Program-made: the position numbers and the translations under genes
Notes under the pieces: generated by a model
The model's database searches: none
Seen by the model: only the letters and a program-made list of their open reading frames with translations
What the model was told of the DNA's origin: nothing
Shown here: piece by piece, positions 22,440 to 35,712 of the stretch
Numbering within the stretch: position 1 is the stretch's first letter
Layout: every line of letters begins with the position of its first letter
Source: Mercurialis annua
Taxonomy: Eukaryota > Streptophyta > Magnoliopsida > Malpighiales > Euphorbiaceae
DNA: 64,000 nucleotides
Direction: 5' to 3'
NCBI RefSeq assembly: GCF_937616625.2
Contig: NC_065572.1
Location: 42,001,653 to 42,065,652 of the forward strand

Positions 22440-25292
22440 TGTAATATCCCGTAATTTTAAATTATTATTTTTTTATTTATAATTTTTACATTCCTTCAAG
22501 TTTTAGGTAATTTATTATTATTATTATATATTTTTATTAAACTTTATTTTAGTCGTTCGTTGATTCGATTCGTGGTTGGTTTGTTTTATTAATTTTTAAA
22601 AGGAAAAAAAGAAAAGAAAAAGAAAAGTATTTGAATTTTTCATGCAATTCATGCACTGGTATTAGTTCCCACGTGATTTGGCCATTCTTTTGTGTAAAAT
22701 CAAAGGCCCATGCCTTTTGTATATTATAAAGCCTTAGAAGCAGTGAACACAAACTGAAATTGATGTGTTCTTATTTCTATTCATTCGTTTTGTTCACTTA
22801 AAAATCCTATTCTGTTTTTAATCTTTTCCATCAACCCTAGCCGTCATCATCCTCTAGATTTTTTGAGAAAAAAACGCTTCCCAATCTCCCTAAAATCCTT
22901 GCTGTTTTCAGTAAGTTTCTTGTTCATAATTCTCAGTTTTGCTTATATCGACACTTCCGTTCGCTGAGTCGTTCTCATTCGTTTTAACTTTTTCTGGAGA
23001 TCCGTTTCATCTCAGCCGTAGGAGACTCGATCCCCTACAATTCAAAAAATTTTGAATCAGAAACGGTACGTATACTCTTCGCTTGAGCCGCCGTCGTTTC
23101 ATCGTTTTTGCGATAATATTGGATTTCCATTTATTTTGTTTTCTGTCAAATCCTAAGTTTTCCTTTGGATGTAATTCCTTCTTATGTTAGGCATTAATTT
23201 CACAACAAATCTGAGCCGGATCACCTCTATAAACATTGGACGTGTTATCTTCAAACGGTATATTCAAATCTCTTGAATTATGTTGACTTTGGTTCGTGGT
23301 CCTTTCTTGAGTATTACCTATGATCTTGTTCTTGTTTTGGCCGAGTGATTTCTTGCTTATGAGATGGTCCATGTTTTCTCCATAGCATTAGTTGTTTTAA
23401 AAATTGATCTCATGAGTTAAGTTGTTATTAAGTCTCTAGTTCATGCTTTGTTTTCAGAATTTTAGCTATTGTTTTAGTTTTCATGATTTTGGTTACTGTA
23501 GCAACCATATTAATGATTCTTATCATTGATTCTTGTTTAGTTTACAAGATTATTAGGTTATTATGGTTTATAGTATGAACTTTGATAATTTGTTGATTTG
23601 AATTTATGTTTGGCGGGTTCCTTGGGTTATGGCAGAAGAAATTGTTTTGTTTGGTTGGAAGGGATGGCTAATATGCTAGTTTGGCTATTTAATTGTTTAT
23701 TTTACTCAATTGAATCCCTTAAGTAAATTAACTACTTCACATTTTTTTTAAACTATTATTAATTATTTTAATTATTATAAATGAAAAGTGATAATTATAA
23801 TTATAATTAATAATTTAAAATTACTTCGGTAATTATTATATTTTGGAATATTGACTACACGTGTCAATTTGACGTTTTAAGATTTTAAGCATTTTTTTTA
23901 ATTTATTTTTAATTAAATAAATTATTAGTAGCTATTGGTTACTTGGATCTTAAGATATTGAGTTCCGTTTAAATGCTGATTTATTATTTATCAAATTGTT
24001 ATTTTAGAAATTATAAACTATAGTTTTTATTTTTGACAAAATATTTTGGGTCGGGTTAGACTTGGGTCACCTGACATGTGAGGTAGCTTGATAATTATCG
24101 GTAACTCGGCTAACCTACTATTTGGAAATTGTTATATTATTTAATATTTATTTAAATAATATTTTCTGAAACGGATTTTAAAGCGAGAACTCAATAGACA
24201 TGTATTATTTTGGCATTATAATTTATTTAGGTTTTGTGTTGGCTCTGGATTATTTTACCTTGACGTGTAGTTCTAAGTGGTGTCTAGTACTCTCTAGAGT
24301 TAGGGTCTATTTTAATTATGATTTTATACCTTGTTTAGACTCGTCGATTGTTTGCACTTCAGAGGCGAACCAAAGTTAGATTGTTTGTCAGGTTTCACGT
24401 GGAATAGCAAGCAGTGAGTTTATATCTCTATTTACCTCTTTATTAAGCAAACGTTATACTTTGTATATTTATATGTATAAACAACTTTCGAACTGTTTTT
24501 CGGCATTGTGGATTTGATTTGGAACGTGCTACTCGATGGGCATCATCGGGACTGCGTGCGCACCGGTAATGATTATGGTATTGAGGTAGGTTTGAGATAC
24601 GTCTCACCTTAGTGAGGGCAACGGTGGAAGATACGTCTCCTGGGCTCACTATTTATTAAGTGATAGTCGGGGATCAGTTATTGAGATACGTCTCACCGAC
24701 ACGACAATGGATTTAGAATTGTGGTTTAGGGTTTCATTGATAATCCATAATGAAAATGTTTTATTAAACGTTTTCTAAAGGTTTTCAACTTAATAAATGT
24801 AAATGGTTATATAAACTCTACTGAGTAAATCTGACCACGTTGTTTTTCCCAATTTTTCCCAGGGTTATGATTTGAGCGAGTAAGCTGGTCTCTGATTCTT
24901 TAATTCCTCAGAGGTTTATTTTATTTTATTAAAACTGATAAATTGATTTTATTCTTAGACCGCAGTAGTAATTAGAAGTTGTACTTGTCTAATACTTGTT
25001 ATCAGAATTATTCAATTGATTAATTGTTGTTTTGGCATTAATATAATAACTTGGGGTATTAAATATTTATGCTATGTTGGAGACTCAGAATTGATCGAGC
25101 ATCTAGCATCTATTATATAAATATTGTATTTTATGAACTGTTAGAACTAGGCTGAAGTCTCGGTTGCCCCCAAGCATTGTTTTCTTGCAGGTTATGTATT
25201 TATAGGGTTAACTGTAAGGATAGCTACGGGTTTTGGTACAGCCATACCCATACCCTAGCGCCGGTCGCGATTCATGAAAATGGGTCGTGACA
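22440..25292 (+). mobile_element. Solo LTR of a Ty3/gypsy-type element (2,853 bp)
   Basis: A single LTR starts TGTAATATCCCG and ends GGGTCGTGACA, with satellite directly on both sides and no internal region. The flanks are atttc (22435-22439) and gtttc (25293-25297), a 5-bp target duplication with one difference. The LTR shares blocks with the LARD LTRs, for example the gacttgggtcacc...gacatgtgaggtagcttg region at 24065 and the tgctacgggttttggtac end at 25223, but is otherwise clearly diverged, so it is a related family. A solo LTR with flanking target duplication is the usual product of recombination between the two LTRs of one element. Confidence 0.9.
22725..22730 (+). promoter_or_regulatory. 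Candidate TATA box in solo LTR
   Basis: The sequence tataaag occurs about 285 bp into the LTR, near the position of tataaa in the LARD LTR (about 280 bp in). The ccctagcc block that follows about 110 bp downstream is also shared with the LARD LTR (32880). Confidence 0.5.
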
Positions 25293-28200
25293 GTTTCGTA
25301 ACTTTTGTAAACGTTTGGCTTATATCGCTAAAAAGGTGAAACGCTTGGATTTGTTTCGTAATGTTTGTAAACGTTTGGCTTAAATCTAAAAAAATGTGAA
25401 ACGTTTGGTTTTGTTCTATAATGTTTGGATTAAATCGCTAAAAAGGTGAACCGTTTGGATTTATTTCGTAACGTTTGTAAACGTTTGGCTTAAATTGATA
25501 AAAATGTGAAACGTTTGTTTTTGTTCCGTATTGTTTGTAAACGTTTGGATTTATTTCGTAACGTTTCAAAGATTTGCTTAAATCGCTAAAATATGAAAAC
25601 GTTTGGATTTGTTTCGTAACGTTTGTAAATGTTGGTCCTAAATCGCTAAAAAGGTGAAAAGTTTGGATTTGTTTCGCAACATTTGTAAACGTTTGGCTTA
25701 AATTGCAAAAAAGGCGAAACGCTTGGATTTGTTTTGTAACGTTAGTAAACGTTTGGCTTAAATCGCTAAAAAGGTGAAATGTTTGGATTTGTTTCGTAAC
25801 GTTCGTAAACGTTTGGCTTAAATCGCTAAAAAGGTGAAACGTTTGGATTTGTTTCGTAATGTGTGTAAACGTTTGGCTTCAATCGCAAAATGGTGAAACG
25901 TTTGGATTTGTTTCATATCGTTTGTAAACGTTTGGCTTAAATTGCTAAAATGGTGAAACATTTGGATTTTTTCGTAACGTTTGTAAAAATTTGGATTTGT
26001 TTCGTAACGTTTGTAAATGTTTGGTTTTGTTTCGTAACATTATAATCTTTTGGCTTAAATCGCTAAAATGGGAAAAAGTTTGGATTTGTTTCTTAACGTT
26101 TGTAAACGTTTGGCTTCAATCCCTAAAAAGGTGAAACGTTTGGATTTGTTTCGTAACGTTTGTAAACGTTTGTTAAGGTTTGGCTTAAATCACTAAATAG
26201 GTGAATGTTTGGATTTGTTTCGTAACGTTTGTTAACGTTTGGCTAAACGCTAAAATGGGTAAATGTTTGGATTTGTTTCGTAACGTTTTTAACCGTTTGG
26301 AATTATTTCGTAACGTTTGTAAATGTTTGGTTTTTTTCTGTTACATTGTTAAACGTTTGGCTTAAATCGCTAAAATGGGGAAACGTTTGGATTTGTTTTG
26401 TAACGTTTGTAAATGTTTGGCTTTAATCGCTAAAAATGTGAAACGTTTGGATTTGTTTCGTAACATTTGTAAACGTTCGGCTGAAATTGATAAAAATGTG
26501 AAACGTTTGTTTTTGTTCCGTATTATTTGCAAATGTTTGGATTTATTTCATAATGTTTCTAAGATTTGGCTTAAATCGCTAAACTGGGGAAACGTTTGGA
26601 TTTGTTTCGTAACGTTTGTAAACGTTGGGCTTAAATCGCTAAAAAGGTGAAAAGTTTGGATTTGTTTCGCAACATTCGTACACGTTTGGCTTAAATTGCT
26701 AAAAAGGTGAAACGCTTGGATTTGTTTCGTAACGTTCGTAAATGTTTGGCTTAATTCGCTTAAAAGGTGAAACGTTTGGATTTGTTTTTTAATGTGTGTG
26801 AACGTTTGGCTTTAATCGCAAAATGGTGAAACGTTTGGATTTGTTTCGTATCATTTGTAAACGTTTGGCTTAAATCGCAAAAATGGTGAAACGTTTGGAT
26901 TTTTTTCGTAACGTTTGTAAACATTTGGATTTGTTTCGTAACGTTTGTAAATTTTTGGTTTTGTTTCGTAACGTTTATAAACGTTTAGCTTAAATCGCTA
27001 AAATGAGGAAACGTTTGGATTTGTTTCTTAACGTTTGTAAACGTTTGGCTTCAATCCCTAAAAAGGTGAAACGTTTGGATTTGTTTTGTAACGTTTGTAA
27101 ACGTTTGTTATGGTTTGGCTTAAATCGCTAAAAAGGTGAAAGTGTGGATTTGTTTCGTAACGTTTGTAAACGTTTGGCTGAACGCTAAAATGGTGAAACG
27201 CTTGGATTTGTTTCGTAACGTTTGTAATCGTTTGGATTTATTTCGTAACGTTTGTAAATGTTCGGTTTTGTTTCGTTATGTTGTTAAACGTTTGGCTTAA
27301 ATCGCTAAAATGGGGAAACGTTTGGATTTGTTTTGTAACGTTTGTAAATGTTTGGCTTTAATCGCTAAAAATGTGAAACGTTTGGATTTGTTTCGTAACG
27401 TTTGTAAACTTTTGGCTTAAATTGAAAAAAATGTGAAACGTTTGTTTTTGTTCCATAATGTTTGTATACGTTTGATTTTATTTCGTAACGTTTTAAAGAT
27501 TTGGCTTATATCGCTTAAAAGGTTAAACGTTTGGTTTTGTTTCATAACGTTTGTAAATGTTTTGCTTAAATCGCAAAAAAGGTGAAACGTTTGGATTTGT
27601 TTCGCAACGTTTGTAAACGTTTGGCTTAAATTGCTAAAAAGGTGAAACGCTTGGATTTGTTTCGTAACTTTTGTAAACGTTTGGCTTAAATTGCTAAAAA
27701 GGTGAAACGCTTGGATTTGTTTCGTAACGTTTGTAAACGTTTGGCTTAAATCACTAAAAATGTGAAACGTTTGGTTTTGTTCCGTAATGTTTGTAAACGT
27801 ATGACTTAAATCAGTAAAATTGTGAAACGTTTGGATTTGTTTCGTAACGTTTTAAATGTTTGGTTTTGTTTCTATACATTTGTATACGTTTGGCTTAAAT
27901 CGTTAAAAAGGTGAAACGTTTGGATTTGTTTCGTAATGTATGTAAACTTTTGGTTTAAATCGCTAAGATAGGGAAACGTTTTGGATTTGTGTCGTAACGT
28001 TTGCATACGTTTTGTTTAAATCGCTAAAATAAGGAAACGTTTGGATTTATTTGGTAACGTTTGTAAATGTTTGCCTTAAATCGCTAAAAAGGAGAAACGT
28101 TTGGATTTGTTTCGTATTGTTTGTAAACGTTTGGCTTAAATCGCTAAAATGGTGAAACGTTTGGATTTGTTTCGTAACGTTTGTAAACATTTGGATTTGT

Positions 28201-29553
28201 TTCGTAATGTTTGTAAATGTTTGGTTTTATTTTGTAATATTTATAATCTTTTGGCTTAAATCGCTAAAATGGGGAAACGTTTGGATATGTTTCTTAACGT
28301 TTGTAAACGTTTGGCTTCAATCTCTAAAAACGGGAAACGTTTGGATTTGTTTCTTAACGTTTGTTAACGTTTGGCTTAAATCGCTAAAAAGGTGAAATTT
28401 TGGATTTGTTTCGTAACATTTGTAATCGTTTAGCTTAACGCTAAAATGGGGAAACGTTTGGATTTGTTTCGTAACGTTTTTAAACGTTTGGATTTATTTC
28501 GTAACGTTTGTAAATGTTTGGTTTCGTATCGTTATGTTTATAAGCATTTGGCTTAAATCGCTAATATGGGGAAACAGTTGGATTTGTTTTGTAATGTTTG
28601 TAAATGTTTGGCTTTAATCGCTAAAAATGTGAAACGTTTGGATTTGTTTCGTAACGTTTGTAAATGTTTGGCTTAAATTTATAAAAATTTGAAACGTTTG
28701 TTTTTGTTCCGTAATGTTTGTATACATTTGGTTTTATTTCGTAACGTTTAATTGATTTGGCTTAAATCGCATAAAAGGTTAAACGTTTGTAAACGTTTGT
28801 CTTAAATTGCTAACAAGGCGCAACGCTTGGATTTGTTTCGTAATTTTTGTAATTTGGCTTAAATTGCTAAAAAGGTGAAACGCTTGGATTTGTTTCGTAA
28901 CGTTTGTAAACGTTTGCCTTAAATCGCTAAAAATGTGAAACGTTTGGTTTTGTTCCGCAACGTTTGTAAACGTTTAACTTAAATCGCTAAAAATGTGAAA
29001 TGTTTGGATTTGTTTCGTAACGTATTAAACGTTTGGTTTTGTTTCTAAACATTTTTAAACGTTTGGCTTAAATCATTAAAAAGGTGAAACGTTTGGATTT
29101 TTTTCTTAATGTATGTAAACTTTTTGCTTAAATCGCTAAAATAGGGAAACGTTTGGATTTGTGTCGTAACGTTTGCATACGTTTTGTTTAAATCGCTAAA
29201 ATAAGGAAACATTTGGATCTGTTTCGTAATGTTTGTAAACGTTTGGCTTAAATCTCTAAAAAGGCGAAACGTTTGGATTTGTTTCGTAGCGTTTGTAAAC
29301 GTTTGGCTTAAATTGATAAAAATGTGAAACGTTTGTTTTTGTTCCGTATTGTTTGTAAACGTTTGGATTTATTTCGTACGTTATAAAGATTTGGCTTAAA
29401 TCGCTAAAATAGGGAAATGTTTGGATTTGCTTCGTAACGTTTGTAAACGTTGGGCTTAAATTGGTAAAAAGGTTAAAAGTTTGGATTTGTTTCGTAACAT
29501 TTGTAAATGTTTGGCTTAAATGGCTAAAAAGGTGAAAAGCTTGGATTTGTTTC
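25293..29553 (-). repeat. 60-bp satellite array, block 3 (- polarity)
   Basis: Satellite resumes at gtttcgtaac immediately after the solo LTR and runs to the LTR fragment at 29554. Higher-order structure is present: a module with repeated half-units recurs at about 25940, 26873 and 28140, and the stretch about 25310-28060 follows the same variant order as 59785-61530, far to the right. No coding or RNA gene is visible. Confidence 0.96.
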
Positions 29554-29704
29554 AAACTCCGAGATTACTTCTAATACATCTTAAAACACATTTTAAAAGG
29601 TTTGGAACCTTTGAAACGCGAATCTAAATGGTCGAACCACTCAAACGAACCCAAGGTACCGTTTAGGCTTAACGGAACAAGTTAGAAAAATACGGGGTGT
29701 TACA
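29554..29704 (-). mobile_element. LTR fragment (151 bp), minus strand
   Basis: This is a non-satellite island. Read on the minus strand it starts TGTAACACCCCGTATTTTTC, the same start style as the other LTRs here (TGTAATATCCCG), but it stops after 151 bp without a CA end. Both sides are satellite, and gtttc occurs directly on each side (29549-29553 and 29705-29709). It is either an LTR whose far end was lost by deletion back to the target duplication, or a very short element. The family cannot be named. Confidence 0.75.
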
Positions 29705-32531
29705 GTTTCGTAACGTTTGTAAACGTTTGGCTTAAATTGATAAAAATGTGAAACGCTTGTTTTTGTTCCGTAATGTTTGTATACATTTGGATTTATTTTG
29801 TAACGTTTTAAAGATTTGGCTTAAATCGCTAAAAAGGTTAAACGTTTAGTTTTGTTTCGTAACGTTTGTAAACATTTTGCTTAAATCGCAAAAAAGGTAA
29901 AACGTTTGGATTTGTTTCGCAACGTTTGTAAACGTTAGGCTTAAATTGCTAAAAAGGTGAAACACTTGGATTTGTTTCGTAACTTTTGTAAATGTTTGGC
30001 TTAAATCGCTAAAAAGGTGAAACACTTGGATTTGTTTCGTAACGTTTTTAAACGTTTGGCTTAAATTGCTAAAAATGTGAAACATTTGGTTTTGTTCCGT
30101 AACGTTTGTAAACGTTTGACTTAAATCTCAACAAATGTGAAACGTTTGGATTTATTTCGTAACGTTTTAAACGTTTTGTTTTGTTTCTAAACATTTGTAA
30201 ACGTTTGGATTAAATCGTTAAAAAGGTGAAACGTTTGGATTTGTTTCGTAATGTTTGTAAACTTTTGGCTTAAATCGCTAAAATAGGGAATCGTTTGGAT
30301 TTGTGTCTTAATGTTTGTATACGTTTTGCTTAAATCGCTAAAAAGGTGAAATGTTTGGATTTGTTTCGGAATGTTTGTAAACATTTGGCTTAAATTGATA
30401 AAAATGTGAAACGTTTGTTTTTGTTTCGTATTGTTTGCAAACGTTTTGATTTATTTCGTAATGTTTTAAAGATTTGGTTTAAATCTCTAAAATGTGGAAA
30501 CGTTTGGATTTGTTTCGTAATATTTGTAAACGTCGGGCTTAAATCGCTAAAAAGGTTAAACGTGTGGATTTGTTTCGCAACATTTGTAAACGTTTGGCTT
30601 AAATTGCTAAAAAGGTTAAACGCTTGGATTTGTTTCGTAATGTTTGGCTTAAATCTAAAAAAAAGGGGAAACGTTTGGTTTTGTTCTAAAACGTTTGTAA
30701 AGGTTTGGATTAACTCGCTAAAAAGGTGAAACGTTTAAACATTTGGCTTAAATTGATAAAAATGTGAAACGTTTTTTTTTGTTCCGTATTGTTTGTAAAT
30801 GTTTGGATTTATTTCGTAATGTTTTAAGGATTTGGCTTAAATCGCTAAAATGGGGAAAATTTTGGATTTATTTCGTAACAATTGTAAACGTTGGGCTTAA
30901 ATCGCTAAAAAGGTGAAAAGTGTGGATTTATTTCGCAACTTTTGTAAATGTTTGGCTTAAATTGCTAAAAAGGTGAAACGCTTTGATTTGTTTCATAACG
31001 TTTGTAAACATTTGGCTTAAATAGCTAAAAAGGTGAAACGTTTGGATTTGTTTCGTAACGTTTGTAAACATTTGGCTAAATTGCTAAAAAGCTGAAACGT
31101 TTGGATTTGTTTCGTATAAACGTTTGGCTTAAATCGCTAAAATGGTGAAACGTTAGGATTTCGTTTTTAACGTTTGTAAACATTTGGATTTGTTTCGTAA
31201 TGTTTGTAAACGTTTGGCTTCAATCGCAAAAAAGGGGATACGTTTGGATTTGTTTCGTAATGTTTGTAAACGTTTGGCATAAATTGCAAACGTTTGGATT
31301 TGTTTAGTAACGTTTGTAAATGTTTGGCTTAAATCGCCAAAATGGGGAAACGTTTGGATTTGTTTCGTAATGTTTGTAAACGTTTGGCTAAATTGCTAAA
31401 AAGGTGAAACGTTTGGATTTATTTCGTATCGTTTGTAAACGTTTGGCGTAAATCGCTAAAATGGTGAAACATTTGGATTTTTTTTTTGTAACATTTGTAA
31501 ACATTTGGATCTGTTTCGTAACGTTTGTAAATGTTTGGTTTTGTTTCGTAACGTTTATAATCTTTTGGCTTAAATAGCTAAAATGGGGAAACGTTTGGAT
31601 TTATTTTTTAACATTTGTAAACGTTTGGCTTCAATCCCTAAAAAGGGGAAACGTTTGGATTTGTTTCGTAACGTTTGTTAACGTTTGGCTTAGATCGCTA
31701 AAAAGGTGAAAGTTTGGATTTGTTTCCTAACGTTTGTAAACGTTTGGCTTAACGCTAAAATGGGGAAACGTTTGGATTTGTTTTGTAACGTTTGTAAACA
31801 TTTGGATTTATTTTGTAACGTTTGTAAATGTTTGGTTTTGTTTCGTTACGTTTATAAACGTTTGTCTTAAATTGCTAAAATGGGGAAACGTTTGGATTTG
31901 TTTTGTAACGTTTGTAAATGTTTGGCTTAAATCGCTAAAACGGAGAAACGTTTGGATTTCTTTCTTAACGCGTGTAAACATTTGGCTTTCAATCCCTAAA
32001 AAGGTGAAACGTTTGGATTTGTTTCGTAACGTTTGTAAACGTTTGGCTTAAATCGCTAAAAAGGTGAAAGTTTAGATTTGTTTCGTAACGTTTGTAAACG
32101 TTTGGCTTAACGCTAAAAAGGTGAAACGTTTGGATTTATTTCGTAACGTTTGTAAACGTTTGGATTTATTTTGTAACGTTTGTAAATGTTTGGTTTTCTT
32201 TCGTTACGTTTATAAACGTTTGGCTTAAATCGCAAAAAAGGTGAAACGTTTGGATTTATTTCGCAGCGTTTGTAAACGTTTGGCTTAAATTGCTAAAAAG
32301 GTGAAACGCTTGGATTTGTTTCGTAACGTTTGTAAACGTTTGTCTTAAATCGCTAAAAATGTGAAACGTTTGGTTTTGTTCCGTAACGTTTGTAAACGTT
32401 TGACTTAAATCGCTAAAAATGTGAAACGTTTGGATTTGTTTCGTAACGTTTTAAACGTTTTGTTTTGTTTCTAAATATTTGTAAACGTTTGGATTAAATC
32501 GTTAAAAAGGTGAAACGTTTGGATTTGTTTC
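29705..32531 (-). repeat. 60-bp satellite array, block 4 (- polarity)
   Basis: Satellite continues from gtttcgtaac to the 5' LTR at 32532. It includes, at about 30180-30340, monomers that match both flanks of the LARD insertion but without the insertion, so this is a paralogous empty site (gtttc at 30243-30247). Half-unit runs occur near 31150, 31480, 31770 and 32120. Nothing else is visible. Confidence 0.96.
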
Positions 32532-35500
32532 TGTAATATCCCGTATTTTTCTTTAATATTTTTCCGATGAGTTTTCGGTTATAATTTGGAGTTCTTCGTG
32601 GTTCGATTCTTGGTTTGATTTAGTTTGGTCCATACAGTTGATTTACACTTTTATTAGTATGGTGATAATTAATTAAGCCATGAAATTCATACTAAACCCA
32701 TGCATGGTTAAGTTTAGGCCCATGATGATTTGTTCATTTTTTTTGGCCCATTAAAAGGTTAAGATTGGTCATACAAAATTTGAGTAGTATATATGATGTT
32801 GCATTCTTATTTATAAAGACCTACTATTCGATAGATTTTCTTACGTTCTTTTTTACAATTCCAATCTTTTCTTAAAAACCCTAGCCCCCTTTAACCTATT
32901 ACAATCTGAATCAACATAACTTTCATTTCTTCTAGTGCCGCTTGATTTGGTAAGTTAATTTCACATCTCTTTTCCTAGTTCTTCTTTTCGATATCGTTCT
33001 CGTTGTTTGCAACTTGTGTTGTTGTCCATGCTAGCTTCAAATCTGAAGCGTTTATCTTCGTTTCACCTATTTCAATTGTTCTCGATCATCCCTACGCGTT
33101 GGAAACATATTTGGTACGTATAACTTGATCGTTTAATCGCCGCTACGATTCATTGTTATCTACTGCCGTTTTTATCGATTTCTTGCTGTCCCTCTTCTTT
33201 ATTCTTTGTTGCTGCTGTTATTAGTCATTCTCTATTACATGTTGTTATTGTTTGTGAGATTAGATCAGCTCATGTTTCTTGCCTTTGTGGCCGCTGTTCT
33301 TCGTCGCATGTCGTTGCCGTGTTATGCAACCGAAACCTCATGACATGTGTTGTTAGTGATTCTAATATGGGCATTAATCTTAGGTAGGATTTCTTGTTAT
33401 AACGGGTTAGTTCCTTTAAATGATTTGGATTTGTTGTGTTATTTTTTATGATCTAGAATTGAGATTAAAAACGTTTGTTTGATTTCTGTGCATTGATATG
33501 TTTAATTATTTTGCATTATTATGGTTCTGTTACTTTGAGTTTTGTTAATTTGGACAAGATGGCTTGTGGATTATTGATGGGCGGGTTACTCTTTTTAAAA
33601 TGATGGGATAATTTTGCTTGAAATATGATAGTATAATTGGTCAAGATGTTGGCCACGTTTTTGTATTATCCTGATTTCAAATTTCATGGCTTATTTAAGC
33701 TTGTGAGTTTGTTTATAAGTGGTGGTTAATTGGCTATTTTAGCCACTAAATTGTTTTGATTTAATTCTAATGATGCTTTAACTTTATTATTAACTATTTC
33801 ATTTTTGATTTTGATTTTAATTTACGAAATTGGTTTCGACCTATTAATTAGCGATTTAAATAATATTATTATTTGAAATTACTTTGGGCATTATTATTTT
33901 AAATTTAAATTTAATAATTAATCTTATTATGATTTAAATACTCTTCGATTTATTTATTTATTTTAACTTTATTAAATAGAAATTGAGAATTCATTTTAAT
34001 TTGGAAGTTGTTAAATTAGTAATATTATTTTTGAGAACTAAAAATAATATTTGAGTTATTTAAAATTTAATTAATAATAATTATTATTAATTATTTAATT
34101 GATAAATTGAGATTTTTGGCTTTGATTACCAATATGATTAAATTTATGTTTTTTTACCTTTGGTTTTCGTTTCAAATTATAAATTGACAAATTGAAATCG
34201 AAGATTATTTTATAATATAAATTTATATAATTACTCGGGTAATTATATTTGGTTTTAAATATCTTTTTGCTATGGCATTTTGGCTAAATTTCAATCTAGT
34301 CCTTGAATATTTTAAAACTTATTTGATTAAGTTTTGGTTGTAATTTGGGTTACTTGAAGTTAAAGCTATTGGGTTCCGTTTCAAATATTTGGTTATTATT
34401 TATCAAAGCTATTTCTTTAATTATAAACTATGGTTTATAATTGAATACAAATATATTTATTTTATCGAATTTGTTTTTGGGAATTATAAACTCCGGTTTA
34501 TATTTTTGATAAAATATTTGGGTCGGGTTAGACTTGGGTCACCGACATGTGAGGTAGCTTGGTAGTTATTGATAATTCGGCTAACCTAATATTTGAGGAA
34601 GTGGATTTTAGTTATTATTTAAGTATTATTTTTCCGGAACGGATTTTAAGTATTGTGTCTACTCAAGGTGGTTGGTATTTTTACTCGGGTCAGTATGTAA
34701 TTAATTGTTCTTTTTGCTTTGGCTATGCTTGTGCGAGACTTGGTATTGTGCTAGTCCTATGTGGCGTCTAGCATTCTTAGAGTTAGGGGTTAAATGGATT
34801 TTAACTTATATATTGTTTTAGACCCGTCGACTGCTCGTGCTTCGGAGTCTACGCAGGGTTAGCTGTTTGCCAAAATTCACGTGGATAAGTAAGCAGTGAG
34901 TTTGTAGTGCTATTTACCGCTTTATTAAGTGCCGCATCATATTTTAATATTATAAATGCTTTTGAACTATTTTTTTACGGATTATGAATCTGGATTGAAA
35001 CGAGCTGCTCGAGACTGTGTGCACCGGTAAGTACTCTGGGATCGGCAGACTAATGTCTTGCTTACGCTGGTATATGACGAGGATATGTTCCCGTCCACTA
35101 TGGGTTTATCAGTATGTTATATCATACTTACGCCGGGATCATTTCAATACTGTTTTTCATAATCATACTATATTAGTATAAACTGTTTTGATTTAAAGGT
35201 TTTTAAACTTAATAAATGTAAATAGTATTGCAAACTCATCTCAGTATATTTGATCCCGTTGTTTTCCCAAATTTTCCAGGTTTATGATTTGAAAGCTGGT
35301 CCACTCCGATTCTTTCGATTCTTCAGAGGTTTTTATGTTATTTAAACTAGTTACTATTTTCAAACTCTTAGACAGCAGTAGAACTAGTTTATATATTACA
35401 TTTGATATTACACTTTGGGATTGTCGATCTGTTCGGTTATTTATTGCTGGCATGTTTACTCTGGATTACAGTATTGTTATATATAAGGCATGTTGTTTAG

Positions 35501-35696
35501 CATGTCAGATATTTAAGTTATTTATATTAGAACTGTAATATAAATTGGTAGACTTAGGTTGGAGTCCTGGTTGCCCCCGAGAAGTTTTCTGCAGGTTTAA
35601 ATGTTTAATTATTTTCCGCAAGGCTTGCTACGGGTTTTGGTACGACCATACCCATACCTTAGCGTCGGTCACGATTCATGAAATTGGGTCGTGACA
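32532..35696 (+). repeat. 5' LTR of LARD-like element (3,165 bp)
   Basis: It starts TGTAATATCCCGTATTTTTC directly after satellite gtttc and ends GTCGTGACA four bases before the PBS. Compared in sampled stretches with the 3' LTR it differs at a few percent of sites, for example near 35307, 35325, 35366 and 35378. Much of the middle (about 33760-34500) is very A/T-rich. The three short open frames in it are not supported as genes because they recur only as part of the LTR. Confidence 0.92.
32812..32817 (+). promoter_or_regulatory. Candidate TATA box in LARD 5' LTR
   Basis: The sequence tataaa lies about 280 bp into the LTR, followed about 65 bp later by the ccctagccccc leader-like block. The same motif occurs in the truncated copy at 56396-56401. 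In the 3' LTR of this element the deletion at about 40440 removes it. Confidence 0.5.
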
Positions 35697-35700
35697 AAGT

Positions 35701-35712
35701 TGGTATCAGAGC
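35701..35712 (+). other. Primer-binding site (initiator tRNA-Met type)
   Basis: The sequence tggtatcagagc follows the 5' LTR after four bases (aagt). It is the standard plant PBS complementary to the 3' end of initiator tRNA-Met, which primes minus-strand synthesis. Confidence 0.93.

Noticed and set aside
34559..35538. Short open frames in the LARD LTR (34559-34771, 35241-35453, 35335-35538 and their copies at 41677, 41771, 58933)
   Set aside because: They recur only because the LTR is repeated, are open on both strands, and show no domain or codon pattern.
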